From assembly GCA_021736385.1 (NCBI GenBank), contig JAIPFY010000001.1, positions 135,457 to 199,456 of the forward strand: 64,000 nucleotides of DNA, given 5' to 3'. This DNA comes from Spirochaetia bacterium (GTDB taxonomy: Bacteria; Spirochaetota; Spirochaetia; CAKZLE01). The translations under genes were made by a program, and so were the position numbers. Under the pieces are notes generated by a model. It saw only the letters and a program-made list of their open reading frames with translations. It had not been told where the DNA came from and searched no databases. Within the stretch, counting starts at the first letter, position 1. Every line of letters starts with the position of its first letter. This document shows positions 40,865 to 49,608 of the stretch, piece after piece.

Positions 40865-42403
40865 CTATTTCCCTCTCCTCGTTCGAACACTTTCAATGTC
40901 GGGGGTGAACAGTTCCCGAAGATCATTGAGTCCCAGATGCATGAGTGCCATGCGATCTATTCCCAGTCCCCATGCGAGCACTGGCACATCGATCCCCATC
41001 GCCTTGGTCACTTCCGGCCGGAAGATCCCGCTTCCGCCAAGCTCGAACCAGCCAAGGATCGGATGCTTGATATGCACCTCGATCGACGGTTCGGTAAAGG
41101 GGAAGTACCCCGGAACATATTTGACCTCTTCAGCACCTGCCACCTCTTCGGCGAACATCTTCAGCAGTCCCAGGAGTGTCTTCAGATTCACATCTTCTCC
41201 CAGTACGATACCCTCAGTCTGATAGAAATCAGCACCATGGGTGGCATCCACCTGATCATACCTGAAGCATCGTGCGACCCCGAAGTATTTCCCGGGGATC
41301 TTCGCCTTCGGGAGGGTCTTGGCAGAGAGCACAGTCCCCTGGCTTCTCATGACCTGCCTTCGGGTGAACTCATGGTCGAACTCATATCCCCAGCCGCGAC
41401 TGCCGGTCGTCCATCCATTCTCATGGACGGCCGCCACCTGATCGAGGTACGGCTGTTCGATCTCTCGTGCATGCGATGCATTGTTCACATAATAGACATC
41501 ATGGATATCTCTTGCGCTGTGGAACTGGGGCATGAACAGGGCGTCTCCGTTCCAGAACTCCGTCTCGACCAGCGGTCCATCGAACTCTTCGAAACCCAGC
41601 GTGGTCAGCTTGTCCTTCACCCACTGCAGGTACTCCCCGTAGGGGTTCCTCCGTCCGAGCAGCACCCTGCCCGGAGGGGATGCGACCGAGTAGCTTCTGA
41701 ACGATTTATCCTTCCAGCTGCCGCCGGCAAGCATGGCAGGGGTCAGCGCACCGAGCTCATCACCGGTGACCCCGGCAGCCTCGAGCTGACCCTGTACAGC
41801 TGCTCCCGCCGCTGTGAGGGCATAGACCACCTCTTCACGTTCAACGATCTTGAACGGGACCATCGATGCCCCTCGCTTCTTGCTGATCGAGCCGATGACC
41901 CGCTGCTCATCCTCATCGAGGTCCGTCTCACACAGCGAATGCTCTTGTGCCCGAAGGATCAGCTGCTTGATCACCTGATAGGTATCAGGAAGCGCATCAC
42001 TCTTGAGTATCGCCTTCTTCTGCTCATCCATGCCGAACACTCCGGCTTTTGAGAGCTCACCGAAGGCTGATCCGATGTCCCGCTGCTCAAGGTTCAGCGC
42101 TTTGGCCATCTCAGGCAGTGAGTGCGCCACATGCTCTTTGAGCAGATTGAACATCCGTTCACCGGGCAGCCCCACTTCAGCCTGCATATGTCCGAGCTCT
42201 GTGAGCTCGTAATAGACTCTGGTCTCTCTTCTGGTCTCTTCGAGCAGCCCCTTGCCCATCAGCCAGCTGAAAGCCTGGTTGCACTGCCCGAGCTTGTAGT
42301 CAAGTTCATCGATCATGCGTTCTGCCGTGATCTGCTCGCCCCTGGTCACATGTCTGAGTATGCGAATCTCCAGCGGATGAAGACTCTTCACATCAATATC
42401 CAT
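40865..42403 (-). CDS. pheS: Phenylalanyl-tRNA synthetase alpha chain, archaeal/eukaryal type
   Basis: A 512-residue alpha chain, longer than the usual bacterial form of about 340. The N-terminal winged-helix region (LHPLEIRILRHVTRGEQ) is that of archaeal and eukaryal PheS. The class II catalytic core shows motif 2 (GKYFGVARCFRYDQVDATHGADFYQTEG) and motif 3 (ELGGSGIFRPEVTKAMG, AWGLGIDRMALM). It precedes pheT directly. A weak AGGAGA site lies 12 nt upstream of the ATG. A likely promoter is TTTAAT, 17 bp, TAGAAT on the minus strand near 42450-42480. Confidence 0.95.
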   Translation of the reverse strand: MDIDVKSLHPLEIRILRHVTRGEQITAERMIDELDYKLGQCNQAFSWLMGKGLLEETRRETRVYYELTELGHMQAEVGLPGERMFNLLKEHVAHSLPEMAKALNLEQRDIGSAFGELSKAGVFGMDEQKKAILKSDALPDTYQVIKQLILRAQEHSLCETDLDEDEQRVIGSISKKRGASMVPFKIVEREEVVYALTAAGAAVQGQLEAAGVTGDELGALTPAMLAGGSWKDKSFRSYSVASPPGRVLLGRRNPYGEYLQWVKDKLTTLGFEEFDGPLVETEFWNGDALFMPQFHSARDIHDVYYVNNASHAREIEQPYLDQVAAVHENGWTTGSRGWGYEFDHEFTRRQVMRSQGTVLSAKTLPKAKIPGKYFGVARCFRYDQVDATHGADFYQTEGIVLGEDVNLKTLLGLLKMFAEEVAGAEEVKYVPGYFPFTEPSIEVHIKHPILGWFELGGSGIFRPEVTKAMGIDVPVLAWGLGIDRMALMHLGLNDLRELFTPDIESVRTRRGK

Positions 42404-42696
42404 TTATACTGTATCTCCTGTTTGAGGTATGTACACGATTGTCCGACTATTCTATAGATTCGTGTAAAAATATTAAAGTCCTTTCATAGAGGTAGTAAGC
42501 AATTATTCAGCTTGATCACCAAAGGGACTGATCGGTGAACCTGTGAAACATGAGACAAACTGCCGTCATGCGGCTCCCTGCCTCTATATTTATATCATAA
42601 AAAAGGTTATACTCATATGATCTATTATGATCATCAGCTGTGAACAGGCATTCAGACCTCATCACAGCTATCCATATGACACAAGGAGGGTTATTC
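42404..42696. promoter_or_regulatory. Divergent control region of pheS and the alkyltransferase-like gene
   Basis: For the plus-strand gene, TATACT (42609-42614) is followed by ATGATC-TATTAT-GATCAT (42618-42635), a palindrome over the start site, and by AGCTGTGA/TCACAGCT (42637-42644 with 42662-42669), an 8-bp stem in the leader. On the minus side ACACGA/TCGTGT-type repeats lie in the pheS leader. No protein gene was seen. Confidence 0.45.
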
Positions 42697-43059
42697 ATGG
42701 AACAAGGACATGCTGATTTTTCCCATAGAGTGATCAGCCTGATCAAGCTGATCCCCGAGGGCACCGTAGCCACCTACGGCCAGATCGCAGCGCAGGCAGG
42801 AGCCCCGAGAGGTGCCAGGCAGGTCGTTCGGATCCTGCACTCCTGCTCACATACCAAGGACCTTCCCTGGCACCGGGTCATCAACCGTCAGGGTATGATC
42901 TCCCTGCCGCATGGCGAGGGATTCGAAGAACAGTACTCGATGCTCAACTCAGAGGGCGTCATGGTCGAACAGAACGGCCATGTCAGTCTTGCCATCTATC
43001 AGTTCTCATTCAGGGATGTGATGACGCTCTCCGGTAATGTCTTTGTAGAAAATACATAA
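42697..43059 (+). CDS. Alkyltransferase-like protein (ATL)
   Basis: A 120-residue member of the O6-alkylguanine-DNA alkyltransferase family in which the reactive Cys of PCHRV is replaced by Trp58 (PWHRV). The HTH-bearing core is intact (VATYGQIAAQAGAPRGARQVVRIL, with the DNA-flipping Arg). Such ATL proteins bind O6-alkylguanine without repairing it and mark it for nucleotide excision repair; uvrC is elsewhere in this window. The ATG at 42697 has AAGGAGG 7 nt upstream. Family call is firm. Confidence 0.93.
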   Translation: MEQGHADFSHRVISLIKLIPEGTVATYGQIAAQAGAPRGARQVVRILHSCSHTKDLPWHRVINRQGMISLPHGEGFEEQYSMLNSEGVMVEQNGHVSLAIYQFSFRDVMTLSGNVFVENT

Positions 43060-43183
43060 CAGCTGCCTCATCACTGTTGTAGCATTGTTACACAATGCAA
43101 CACTATCCACATTTTTCATGATTATCTCACACAATCCCCTTCTTTGTGTTGCACAACAACAACAGAATCGGTATAACAGCTGT
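43060..43183. promoter_or_regulatory. Region with two palindromes and the promoter of the pur leader RNA
   Basis: TTGCAC (43149-43154), 17 bp, TATAAC (43172-43177) predicts a start near 43184. Upstream is the perfect repeat GCATTGT-TAC-ACAATGC (43082-43098). A second palindrome, TTGTG-TTG-CACAA (43144-43156), overlaps the -35. Both contain TTGT and ACAA and could bind one regulator. Confidence 0.6.
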
Positions 43184-43418
43184 ATACATATCGCAGTATC
43201 TTCACAGGAAGTACACGATAAAAGAGAATTCAAGAGGTTTGCATTTGGACCGCTCGAACTCACAGAGAGACAGCTTATCGACGTGTTGGATGATTCCCCA
43301 TACCATATGGGGTGAACTGCATGCGAATACACACCATACCGTGTATCGATACATGCAGCAGTGCAATGCGCCTGCATGATGATACTGAAGACCCCGGATA
43401 CCATTCCGGGGTCTTTTT
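43184..43418 (+). ncRNA. Structured leader RNA upstream of the purine operon
   Basis: A transcript of about 235 nt with no convincing open reading frame. Its ends pair: CAGTATC (43194-43200) with GATACTG (43381-43387), extended by TCA/TGA and CAGG (43205-43208)/CCTG (43371-43374), 14 bp in all. Inside are three hairpins: ACAC-GATAA (43213-43221) with TTATC-GTGT (43275-43286, 3-nt bulge); CCCCATA-CCA-TATGGGG (43296-43312); and CTGCATG-CGA-TACAC (43317-43332) with GTGTA-TCG-CATGCAG (43341-43358), 15 bp. An intrinsic terminator follows. I did not match it to 6S, SRP, tmRNA, RNase P, TPP, ZTP or ykkC RNAs. Either a riboswitch-like attenuator or an independent RNA. Confidence 0.6.
43390..43418 (+). 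terminator. Intrinsic terminator between the leader RNA and purL
   Basis: GACCCCGGA (43390-43398) and TCCGGGGTC (43405-43413) form a 9-bp stem with loop TACCAT, followed by TTTTT. Its core, CCCC-n-ATACCAT-n-GGGG, repeats that of the hairpin at 43296-43312, so their arms could exchange partners. Confidence 0.85.
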
Positions 43419-43491
43419 GTTTCCTCATGACTGCTGAGACCCCCTGCAGAGCGAGCTGGTACCCGACAGACCAGTATAAAGGGAGACCTGC

Positions 43492-45816
43492 ATGTCACAC
43501 ACACGTAATCCCCGATTCGATCTGAAAGAGCTGCCTGATGATCAGATCAAGGAACTCCTGAACAGTCATCAGATCGGTTTGACAGTCGCTGAAGCCAGGA
43601 AGCTGCAGTTTGAGATCCTGGGTAGAGCACCGACACTGACCGAACTGATCCTGTTCGGTATCGAAGGATCAGAGCACTGCTCCTACAAGAGCAGCAGACC
43701 GTATCTGAAGCTCTTCACTACCGAAGGACCTGATGTGATCCTCGGCGCGAAGGAGGATGCCGGGGTCATACGGGTCGCAACAGACCAGCAGGGAACAGGC
43801 TATGCCATCGTCATGAGCCATGAGTCACATAACCATCCCAGTCAGCTGGTCCCGTATGAGGGGGCTGCCACAGGGGTCGGAGGAAATGTCAGAGATGTCT
43901 GCTGCATGGGTGCACAGGTCATCGCACAGGCCGACGACCTGCGCTTCGGCTCCGTCGATATCCCGAAAAACAAATGGATCTACGAGGGAGTGGTATCGGG
44001 GATCGCAGGATACGGGAATCCCATCGGAGTACCGAGCATCGCAGGAGGGCTTCAGTTCGACAAAGGCTATGATGACAACTGTCTGGTCACCGTCGTCTCC
44101 CTCGGGGTGGTGGCAGAGGACGCCATCATCCACTCCTATGCACCGAAGCATGCGGCCGGACACGATCTGATCCTCGTCGGCAAGCCGACTGACAACAGCG
44201 GGTTCGGTGGAGCCAGTTTCGCCAGCTTCGAGCTCGAAGCGGACAAACAGGAACAGAACAAGGGAGCGGTACAGGAACCGAACGCCTTTCTCGGCCGTCA
44301 TATGATCAAAGCCTCCAACGAGCTGTTCAAACGGCTCAAAGCCATCGATGCCATCGATCGCGTAGGCTTCAAGGACCTCGGAGCCGGAGGGATCGCCTGT
44401 GCCAGTGTCGAGCTGGTGGAAGCCTCCGGGTACGGGGCTGTGGTACAGGTAGAGGACATCCATACTGCAGAAGGGGAGTTCCCCTCCCACGTGATCCTCT
44501 GTGCAGAGACACAGGAGCGCTACATGTGGGTATCACCTCCTGATCTGACGCCGATGATCCTCGAGCACTACAATACCGAATATGCCCTTCCTCTGATCTC
44601 CAAAGGCGCTGCTGCAAGAGTCATCGGCAAGGTCACTGATGCAGAAGACTATATCGTCACCTATCGGGGGGAAGAACTCGTGCACGCCCCTGCCGCTGAA
44701 GTGACCAGAGGGTTCCTCTACGACCGGGAAGTCGGAGAGCTGCCGGAACCGATCGCATCGACCGTGTTCGAGGAACCCGAAGATCTGAATGAGATCCTCA
44801 GGCGACTGCTCGGACATGAGAACATCGCATCACGGCATCCGCTGTATGAACAGTATGACAAGCAGGTGCAGGGCCGCACAGCCCTCGAGGCAGGGGCAGG
44901 TGATGCAGGAGTGATCACTCCCTTCAACGACATGACCTACCCCGAAGAACTCAGGAAGATCGCTGTCACCCTCACCACCGACCAGAACCCCAGACAGAAT
45001 GCCATCGACCCCTATCAGGGAGCGGTGAATGCAGTCGTGGAGGCCTTCTGCAATACCACTGCCGTCGGAGCCCGGGCGATCGCCCTCTCTGACTGCCTGT
45101 GCTACGGGAATCCGGAAAAACCTGAACAGATGAGACTCTTCGTTGAAGGCTGCAAAGGTGTAGCAGATGCATCTGATACACTGGGAATCCCGGTAATCGC
45201 AGGGAACGTATCACTCTATAATGAGTCAGGCAACGGTTCGATCCCGCCCAGTCCGATGATAGCCGTACTCGGCAGGATCGAGGACGTGGACCACACGATC
45301 GAGCGGGATCTGCACGAGGCAGGGCTGGAACTGCTGCTCGTAGGCGACAGGGAAGCTGCCTGCGGAGGTTCGGTCTATCTGGAACTGCTCGATGAGCGGT
45401 CATCAGAGATCCCCGCACCGGATCTTCAGAAGCTGATGAAGATCTCAGAGGCGATCCGCACCTGTGCACAGCAGGGTCTGATCACCGCCTGTCATGACAT
45501 CTCCGAAGGCGGGATCGCCGTGGCCCTGAGTGAGATGACCTTCTCACATCAGGTCGGTATCGAGGCTGTGATACCTGATGATACCCCGCTGCGAGATGAC
45601 CTCTGGCTCTTCGGTGAATCCTTCGGGTTCATCATCGCCGTGAACGGAGCACAGGCAGCTGCCTGTAGAGCCGTCTTCACCGCAGCCGGTATCGACCCCG
45701 TCAGTCTGGGTCATACCACCGATCTGGACCAGATCAGCATAGGATCACGTATCCAGCTGACCGTGACCGAAGCAAAACACCTATGGACTCAGGGATTGAG
45801 AAGGAGATTATCATGA
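43492..45816 (+). CDS. purL: FGAM synthase, small PurL
   Basis: Phosphoribosylformylglycinamidine synthase catalytic subunit, 774 residues, the Bacillus-type small form that needs PurQ and PurS. Blocks: GIEGSEHCSYKSSRPYL, MSHESHNHPSQLVPYEGAATGVGGNVRD, FGGASFASFELE, and a second AIRS-like half (QNPRQN-type NPRQNAIDPYQGAVNAVVEA, SEGGIAVAL). A GGGAG site lies 7-8 nt upstream. No good promoter lies between the terminator at 43390 and this gene. It opens the operon purL-M-Q-C-E-F-D-N-H. Confidence 0.96.
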   Translation: MSHTRNPRFDLKELPDDQIKELLNSHQIGLTVAEARKLQFEILGRAPTLTELILFGIEGSEHCSYKSSRPYLKLFTTEGPDVILGAKEDAGVIRVATDQQGTGYAIVMSHESHNHPSQLVPYEGAATGVGGNVRDVCCMGAQVIAQADDLRFGSVDIPKNKWIYEGVVSGIAGYGNPIGVPSIAGGLQFDKGYDDNCLVTVVSLGVVAEDAIIHSYAPKHAAGHDLILVGKPTDNSGFGGASFASFELEADKQEQNKGAVQEPNAFLGRHMIKASNELFKRLKAIDAIDRVGFKDLGAGGIACASVELVEASGYGAVVQVEDIHTAEGEFPSHVILCAETQERYMWVSPPDLTPMILEHYNTEYALPLISKGAAARVIGKVTDAEDYIVTYRGEELVHAPAAEVTRGFLYDREVGELPEPIASTVFEEPEDLNEILRRLLGHENIASRHPLYEQYDKQVQGRTALEAGAGDAGVITPFNDMTYPEELRKIAVTLTTDQNPRQNAIDPYQGAVNAVVEAFCNTTAVGARAIALSDCLCYGNPEKPEQMRLFVEGCKGVADASDTLGIPVIAGNVSLYNESGNGSIPPSPMIAVLGRIEDVDHTIERDLHEAGLELLLVGDREAACGGSVYLELLDERSSEIPAPDLQKLMKISEAIRTCAQQGLITACHDISEGGIAVALSEMTFSHQVGIEAVIPDDTPLRDDLWLFGESFGFIIAVNGAQAAACRAVFTAAGIDPVSLGHTTDLDQISIGSRIQLTVTEAKHLWTQGLRRRLS

Positions 45817-46895
45817 GTATCAGTTATAAAGCAGCGGGTGTCGACATCGACGCCGGGAACCTGACCGTCGAGCGGATCAAGGAGAGTGCCCTGTCGACCT
45901 TCACCCCGGCCGTCCTGACAGGCTTGGGCAGTTTCGGCTCCTTCTATGATCTCTCAGAGCTGCTCACAGCCTACACTCACCCGGTCATGATGCAGAGCAT
46001 CGACGGGGTGGGTACGAAGATCATGCTGGCGAAGATGGCCGGAGACTACTCTACCATCGGCAGAGACCTCCTGAGCGCCTGCTGCAACGACATCATCGTC
46101 CACGGTGCGAATCCTGTCACCTTTCTCGACTATATCGCGAATGACCGGCTGGAACCTGAGGTGGTCGCAGAGATGGTCGCCGGCATGGCTGCCGGCTGCC
46201 GGGAGGCGGGAGTCTCTCTGGTAGGCGGGGAGACAGCAGAGATGCCCGGGACCTATCGTGACGGAGAACATGATCTGGTCGGTATCGTGACCGGCTTCGT
46301 CGAGAAGGACCGGATCATCAACGGCAGCGACGTGATCGCATCTGATGTGATCTTCGGGATCCCCTCGAGCGGGCTGCACACCAACGGCTACTCCCTTGCA
46401 CGAAAAGTCCTCTTCGAACATGCTGGACTGTCCATCGATGACAGCCTGCCCGAAGTCTACGGAGACAGGAGCGGAAGGACCATCGGGGCACTGCTGCTTG
46501 AACCGCATACCAACTATGCCGGGGCGGTCCGGGACCTGCTCGCCTCAGGACTGCAGGTGAAGAGCATGTCTCACATCACAGGAGGGGGTCTGATCGAGAA
46601 TGTCCCGAGGACACTCCCTGAACACCTCTCAGCGGTCATCGATCCCGAATCCTGGGACATCCCCCCCATCTTCTCCTATATCGCAGACCTCGGAGAGATC
46701 CCGCCGCTTGAGATGTTCCACGCATTCAACATGGGGATCGGGTACACGATCGTCGTCCCGCAGGAACAGGCGCAGCAGGCGCGATCGGTGATCACGACCT
46801 GCTTCGGACAGCAGGCTGTGAGACTCGGGGTGATAGCACCCGGAGACGGCAGGACCGTGATCACCGGTATCACCGGGGCAGGAGGTGCAGCATGA
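45813..46895 (+). CDS. purM: AIR synthetase
   Basis: Phosphoribosylaminoimidazole synthetase, 360 residues, closes the imidazole ring of FGAM with ATP. Typical start SYKAAGVDIDAGN and later QSIDGVGTKIMLAKM, CCNDIIVHGANPVTFLDYIA, GGETAEMPGTY and HITGGGLIENVPR. The ATG at 45813 overlaps the purL stop (ATGA) and has AAGGAG upstream. Confidence 0.97.
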   Translation: MSISYKAAGVDIDAGNLTVERIKESALSTFTPAVLTGLGSFGSFYDLSELLTAYTHPVMMQSIDGVGTKIMLAKMAGDYSTIGRDLLSACCNDIIVHGANPVTFLDYIANDRLEPEVVAEMVAGMAAGCREAGVSLVGGETAEMPGTYRDGEHDLVGIVTGFVEKDRIINGSDVIASDVIFGIPSSGLHTNGYSLARKVLFEHAGLSIDDSLPEVYGDRSGRTIGALLLEPHTNYAGAVRDLLASGLQVKSMSHITGGGLIENVPRTLPEHLSAVIDPESWDIPPIFSYIADLGEIPPLEMFHAFNMGIGYTIVVPQEQAQQARSVITTCFGQQAVRLGVIAPGDGRTVITGITGAGGAA

Positions 46896-48169
46896 TCATC
46901 GGCGTCATTCAATTTCCGGGAACCAACTGTGAACGGGAGACCTCAGAAGCCATCAGACGGGCCGGGATGCAGCCGGTCTCTCATCGATGGAACATGTCGA
47001 TACAGCGCCTCAGTTCCTATGACGGGTTCGTGATCGCCGGGGGCTTCTCGTATGAGGACCGAAGCAGGTCAGGGATCATCGCCGCTCAGGACCCGATCAT
47101 GGATGCGATCAAGATCGAGAGTGAGAAAGGGAAACCGGTCCTGGGGATCTGCAACGGAGCACAGATCCTGGTGGAGTCGGGAATGGTTCCGGGGATCGAG
47201 GGCTACCTGCCCGGTGCGGCACTGACGACGAACAGACGAGTCGAACAGGGAACCCTGCTCGGCACCGGTTTCTATAATGCTTGGATCACCATCTGCTTCG
47301 ACGGTGCCCCCCCGGGGTGTGCCTTCACGTCTGCCATGCAGGAGGGGACGTGCCTGAGGATCCCGGCAGCACATGCTGAAGGGCGATTCCTCTTCTCCGA
47401 CGATCTCCGCGACGAGATGCTCAAACGGAATATGATCCTCTTCTCCTATACCGACGAACAGGGCAGCAAAGACCCCGACTTCCCGGTAAACCCCAACGGA
47501 TCGCTGTGCAACACTGCCGCGATCTGCAATGCATCCGGTACGGTCATGGCGATGATGCCCCATCCTGAGAGGACCCCTGCAGGAGATGCGATCTTCACCT
47601 CCATGAGGCAGTACATCGAACGGTGCGAAGCACGACCTGCTGAACCTGTCACCCTGCTCTCCAGTGACTACTATGCTCCCCGGGAACCACTGCAGCACTA
47701 CAGAGCCCCTTCTGATGCACACGAACTGGTCATAGACCTGATCATCACCGACAATGAAGCCGTATCGGTGGAGAATGCGCTGAGGCAGAGAGGGATCGGG
47801 GTGTCTGTCAGCAGAAGGACCCACTGGGAGATCTCGATGGATGCAGCCCATACCGAACAGTCCATGGAACGCATCATCGAGAGCGGAGAACTCTTCAACA
47901 GCAACAAGGAGTTCATCACCACGACAGCGGCCCCCGGGGGATCACGGTCCCTGCTCGTTCGAGAACGGGATGACAGTATCGGGGAACACGCCGTGGATGC
48001 ACTCACGAACTGGTTCGGGATCGATTCCATCACATCGATTCGCCACGGGGTCATCTGGACGATCACTCCAGATGACATGAGCACAGCCGACGAAGTCTAT
48101 GCACTGGTGGAGCAGACCCATCTGCTCTCCAGTCCCATAGCCCACAGGAGTATGATCTATGAAGCCTGA
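46892..48169 (+). CDS. purQ: PurQ fused to two PurS-like domains
   Basis: A 425-residue protein. Residues 1-250 are PurQ, the glutaminase of FGAM synthase, with Cys87 (GICNGAQIL) and His224-Glu226 (MMPHPERT). After a linker come two repeats that fit the PurS fold: about 279-342 (LVIDLIITDNEAVSVENALRQRG, ending SNKEFI) and 354-424 (GEHAVDALTNWFGIDSITSIR, ending SPIAHRSMIYE). PurS normally is a separate small protein of about 80 residues bridging PurQ and PurL. One PurQ with two PurS matches the known 1:2 ratio of the small-PurL complex. No separate purS gene is in the operon. It overlaps purM by 4 bp and purC by 11 bp. Confidence 0.88.
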   Translation: MIIGVIQFPGTNCERETSEAIRRAGMQPVSHRWNMSIQRLSSYDGFVIAGGFSYEDRSRSGIIAAQDPIMDAIKIESEKGKPVLGICNGAQILVESGMVPGIEGYLPGAALTTNRRVEQGTLLGTGFYNAWITICFDGAPPGCAFTSAMQEGTCLRIPAAHAEGRFLFSDDLRDEMLKRNMILFSYTDEQGSKDPDFPVNPNGSLCNTAAICNASGTVMAMMPHPERTPAGDAIFTSMRQYIERCEARPAEPVTLLSSDYYAPREPLQHYRAPSDAHELVIDLIITDNEAVSVENALRQRGIGVSVSRRTHWEISMDAAHTEQSMERIIESGELFNSNKEFITTTAAPGGSRSLLVRERDDSIGEHAVDALTNWFGIDSITSIRHGVIWTITPDDMSTADEVYALVEQTHLLSSPIAHRSMIYEA

Positions 48170-49157
48170 TGAGATCCGTTATAAGCAGATCATCGCAGAC
48201 CATCTTGAGAGCTGCCTGACCGAGACCGACCTTGACCTGCCAGGAAAGAAACGGGGCAAGGTCCGCGACAGCTATACCCTTGATGACCGTATGGTCTTCG
48301 TCACCACCGACCGGCAGAGTGCCTTTGACCGTATCCTCGCCTCAGTCCCCTTCAAAGGTCAGGTCCTGAACCTGACCAGTGCCTGGTGGTTCGACAAGAC
48401 CCGTCATATCGTGCCGAATCACAAACTGGCCGTCCCTGACCCGAACACGACCATCGGCACCCGATGTACTGTGTTCCCCATCGAGTTCGTCGTACGAGGC
48501 TACATCACCGGGACGACCGACACCTCCCTGTGGACACAGTACCGCAGCGGGGTTCGCAGCTACTGCGGTATCGACTTCCCCGAGGGGCTGGTGAAGAACC
48601 AGCAGCTCCCCGAACCGGTGATCACCCCCACCACCAAAGCCGATGATCATGACCGGCCCATCTCTCCGAAGGAGATCATCGAAGAGGGGTGGATGAGCAG
48701 GGAGGACTGGGAGACAGCCAGTGAGTATGCCATGGAACTCTTCGCCTTCGGTCAGAAGACCGCAGAGGAACATGGACTGATCCTTGTCGATACCAAGTAT
48801 GAGATGGGCAGGGCTGCTGATGGCAGGATCCTGCTGATCGACGAGATCCATACCCCGGACTCCAGCCGGTACTGGCTCAAAGACTCCTTCAGCAGACGCC
48901 TGCAGGAAGGCCTTGAACCGGAGAACATCGACAAGGAGTTCCTGCGACTCTGGTTCAGAGAGCACTGCGATCCCTACCATGATGCAGTACTCCCGAAAGC
49001 ACCGGATGAGCTGGTGATCGAACTCTCCTACCGCTATATCATGCTCTATGAGCTGATCACCGGGCAGAAGTTCGTCTTCCCTGAAGGACCCGGGATCGAT
49101 CCCGCACAGCGCCTGGCAGAGAACCTCGCGAACCTGCGGGGTCGGGATGTCGAATAA
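48159..49157 (+). CDS. purC: SAICAR synthetase, long form
   Basis: Phosphoribosylaminoimidazole-succinocarboxamide synthase, 332 residues, longer than the usual bacterial form of about 240 and closer to the yeast Ade1 type. Landmarks: GKVRDSY, TDRQSAFDRIL, VVRGYITGT and LILVDTKYEMG, IDEIHTPDSSRYW. It adds aspartate to CAIR. It overlaps purQ by 11 bp. Confidence 0.96.
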   Translation: MKPDEIRYKQIIADHLESCLTETDLDLPGKKRGKVRDSYTLDDRMVFVTTDRQSAFDRILASVPFKGQVLNLTSAWWFDKTRHIVPNHKLAVPDPNTTIGTRCTVFPIEFVVRGYITGTTDTSLWTQYRSGVRSYCGIDFPEGLVKNQQLPEPVITPTTKADDHDRPISPKEIIEEGWMSREDWETASEYAMELFAFGQKTAEEHGLILVDTKYEMGRAADGRILLIDEIHTPDSSRYWLKDSFSRRLQEGLEPENIDKEFLRLWFREHCDPYHDAVLPKAPDELVIELSYRYIMLYELITGQKFVFPEGPGIDPAQRLAENLANLRGRDVE

Positions 49158-49182
49158 CACGAAACACAAGGAGTACAGAGGT

Positions 49183-49605
49183 ATGAAGAAGATCGTGATC
49201 ATCATGGGATCGGATTCAGACAGACCGCATGCAGACAGGATCATCGATGGTCTGCAGCGGGCTGAGGGCTATGACAAATCAAGCTATGCGATCGATGTCT
49301 ATACGGCATCGGCCCATAAGGAACCCCTGAAAGTCATGGGTATCCTCGATGCGCACAAAGACGAGAAAGCCCTGGTCTATATCACCATAGCAGGACGGTC
49401 CAACGCCCTCTCCGGGTTCTGCGCGGCGAACTGCAGTGCACCGGTGATCGCCTGCCCTCCATTCGCAGACAAGGTCGATATGATGGTGAACATCCACTCG
49501 ACCCTGCAGATGCCAAGCAGGACTCCGGTGATGGCAGTACTTGACCCCGGCAATGCGGCGCTTGCGGTCATGAGGATCCTTGCCCTCTCAGAAAGGAGTC
49601 TCTAG
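49183..49605 (+). CDS. purE: AIR carboxylase, probably class II PurE
   Basis: A 140-residue PurE. The active-site motifs GSDSD and SAHKEP, and AGRSNALSG in place of the AGGAAHLPG of class I, point to class II, which carboxylates AIR directly with CO2 and needs no PurK; Treponema denticola has such an enzyme. No purK is in this operon, which agrees. I chose the ATG at 49183, 9 nt after AAGGAG; an ATG 12 codons earlier overlaps purC and lacks conservation. Confidence 0.93.
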   Translation: MKKIVIIMGSDSDRPHADRIIDGLQRAEGYDKSSYAIDVYTASAHKEPLKVMGILDAHKDEKALVYITIAGRSNALSGFCAANCSAPVIACPPFADKVDMMVNIHSTLQMPSRTPVMAVLDPGNAALAVMRILALSERSL

Positions 49606-49608
49606 TCC

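Noticed and set aside
40811-42052. Open frame of 413 codons opposite pheS
   Set aside because: Antisense to a clearly conserved synthetase; composition (His, Pro, Arg, Glu runs) is that of a shadow frame.
42697-43059. Active O6-methylguanine-DNA methyltransferase
   Set aside because: The acceptor Cys of PCHRV is Trp58, so it is an alkyltransferase-like binding protein rather than a methyltransferase.
43184-43418. 6S RNA, SRP RNA, tmRNA or a known purine riboswitch upstream of purL
   Set aside because: 6S RNA should form one long rod with a central bubble, not a multibranch with three perfect hairpins; the SRP tetraloop region, a tmRNA tag frame, and the conserved residues of purine, ZTP, ykkC and TPP riboswitches were not found.
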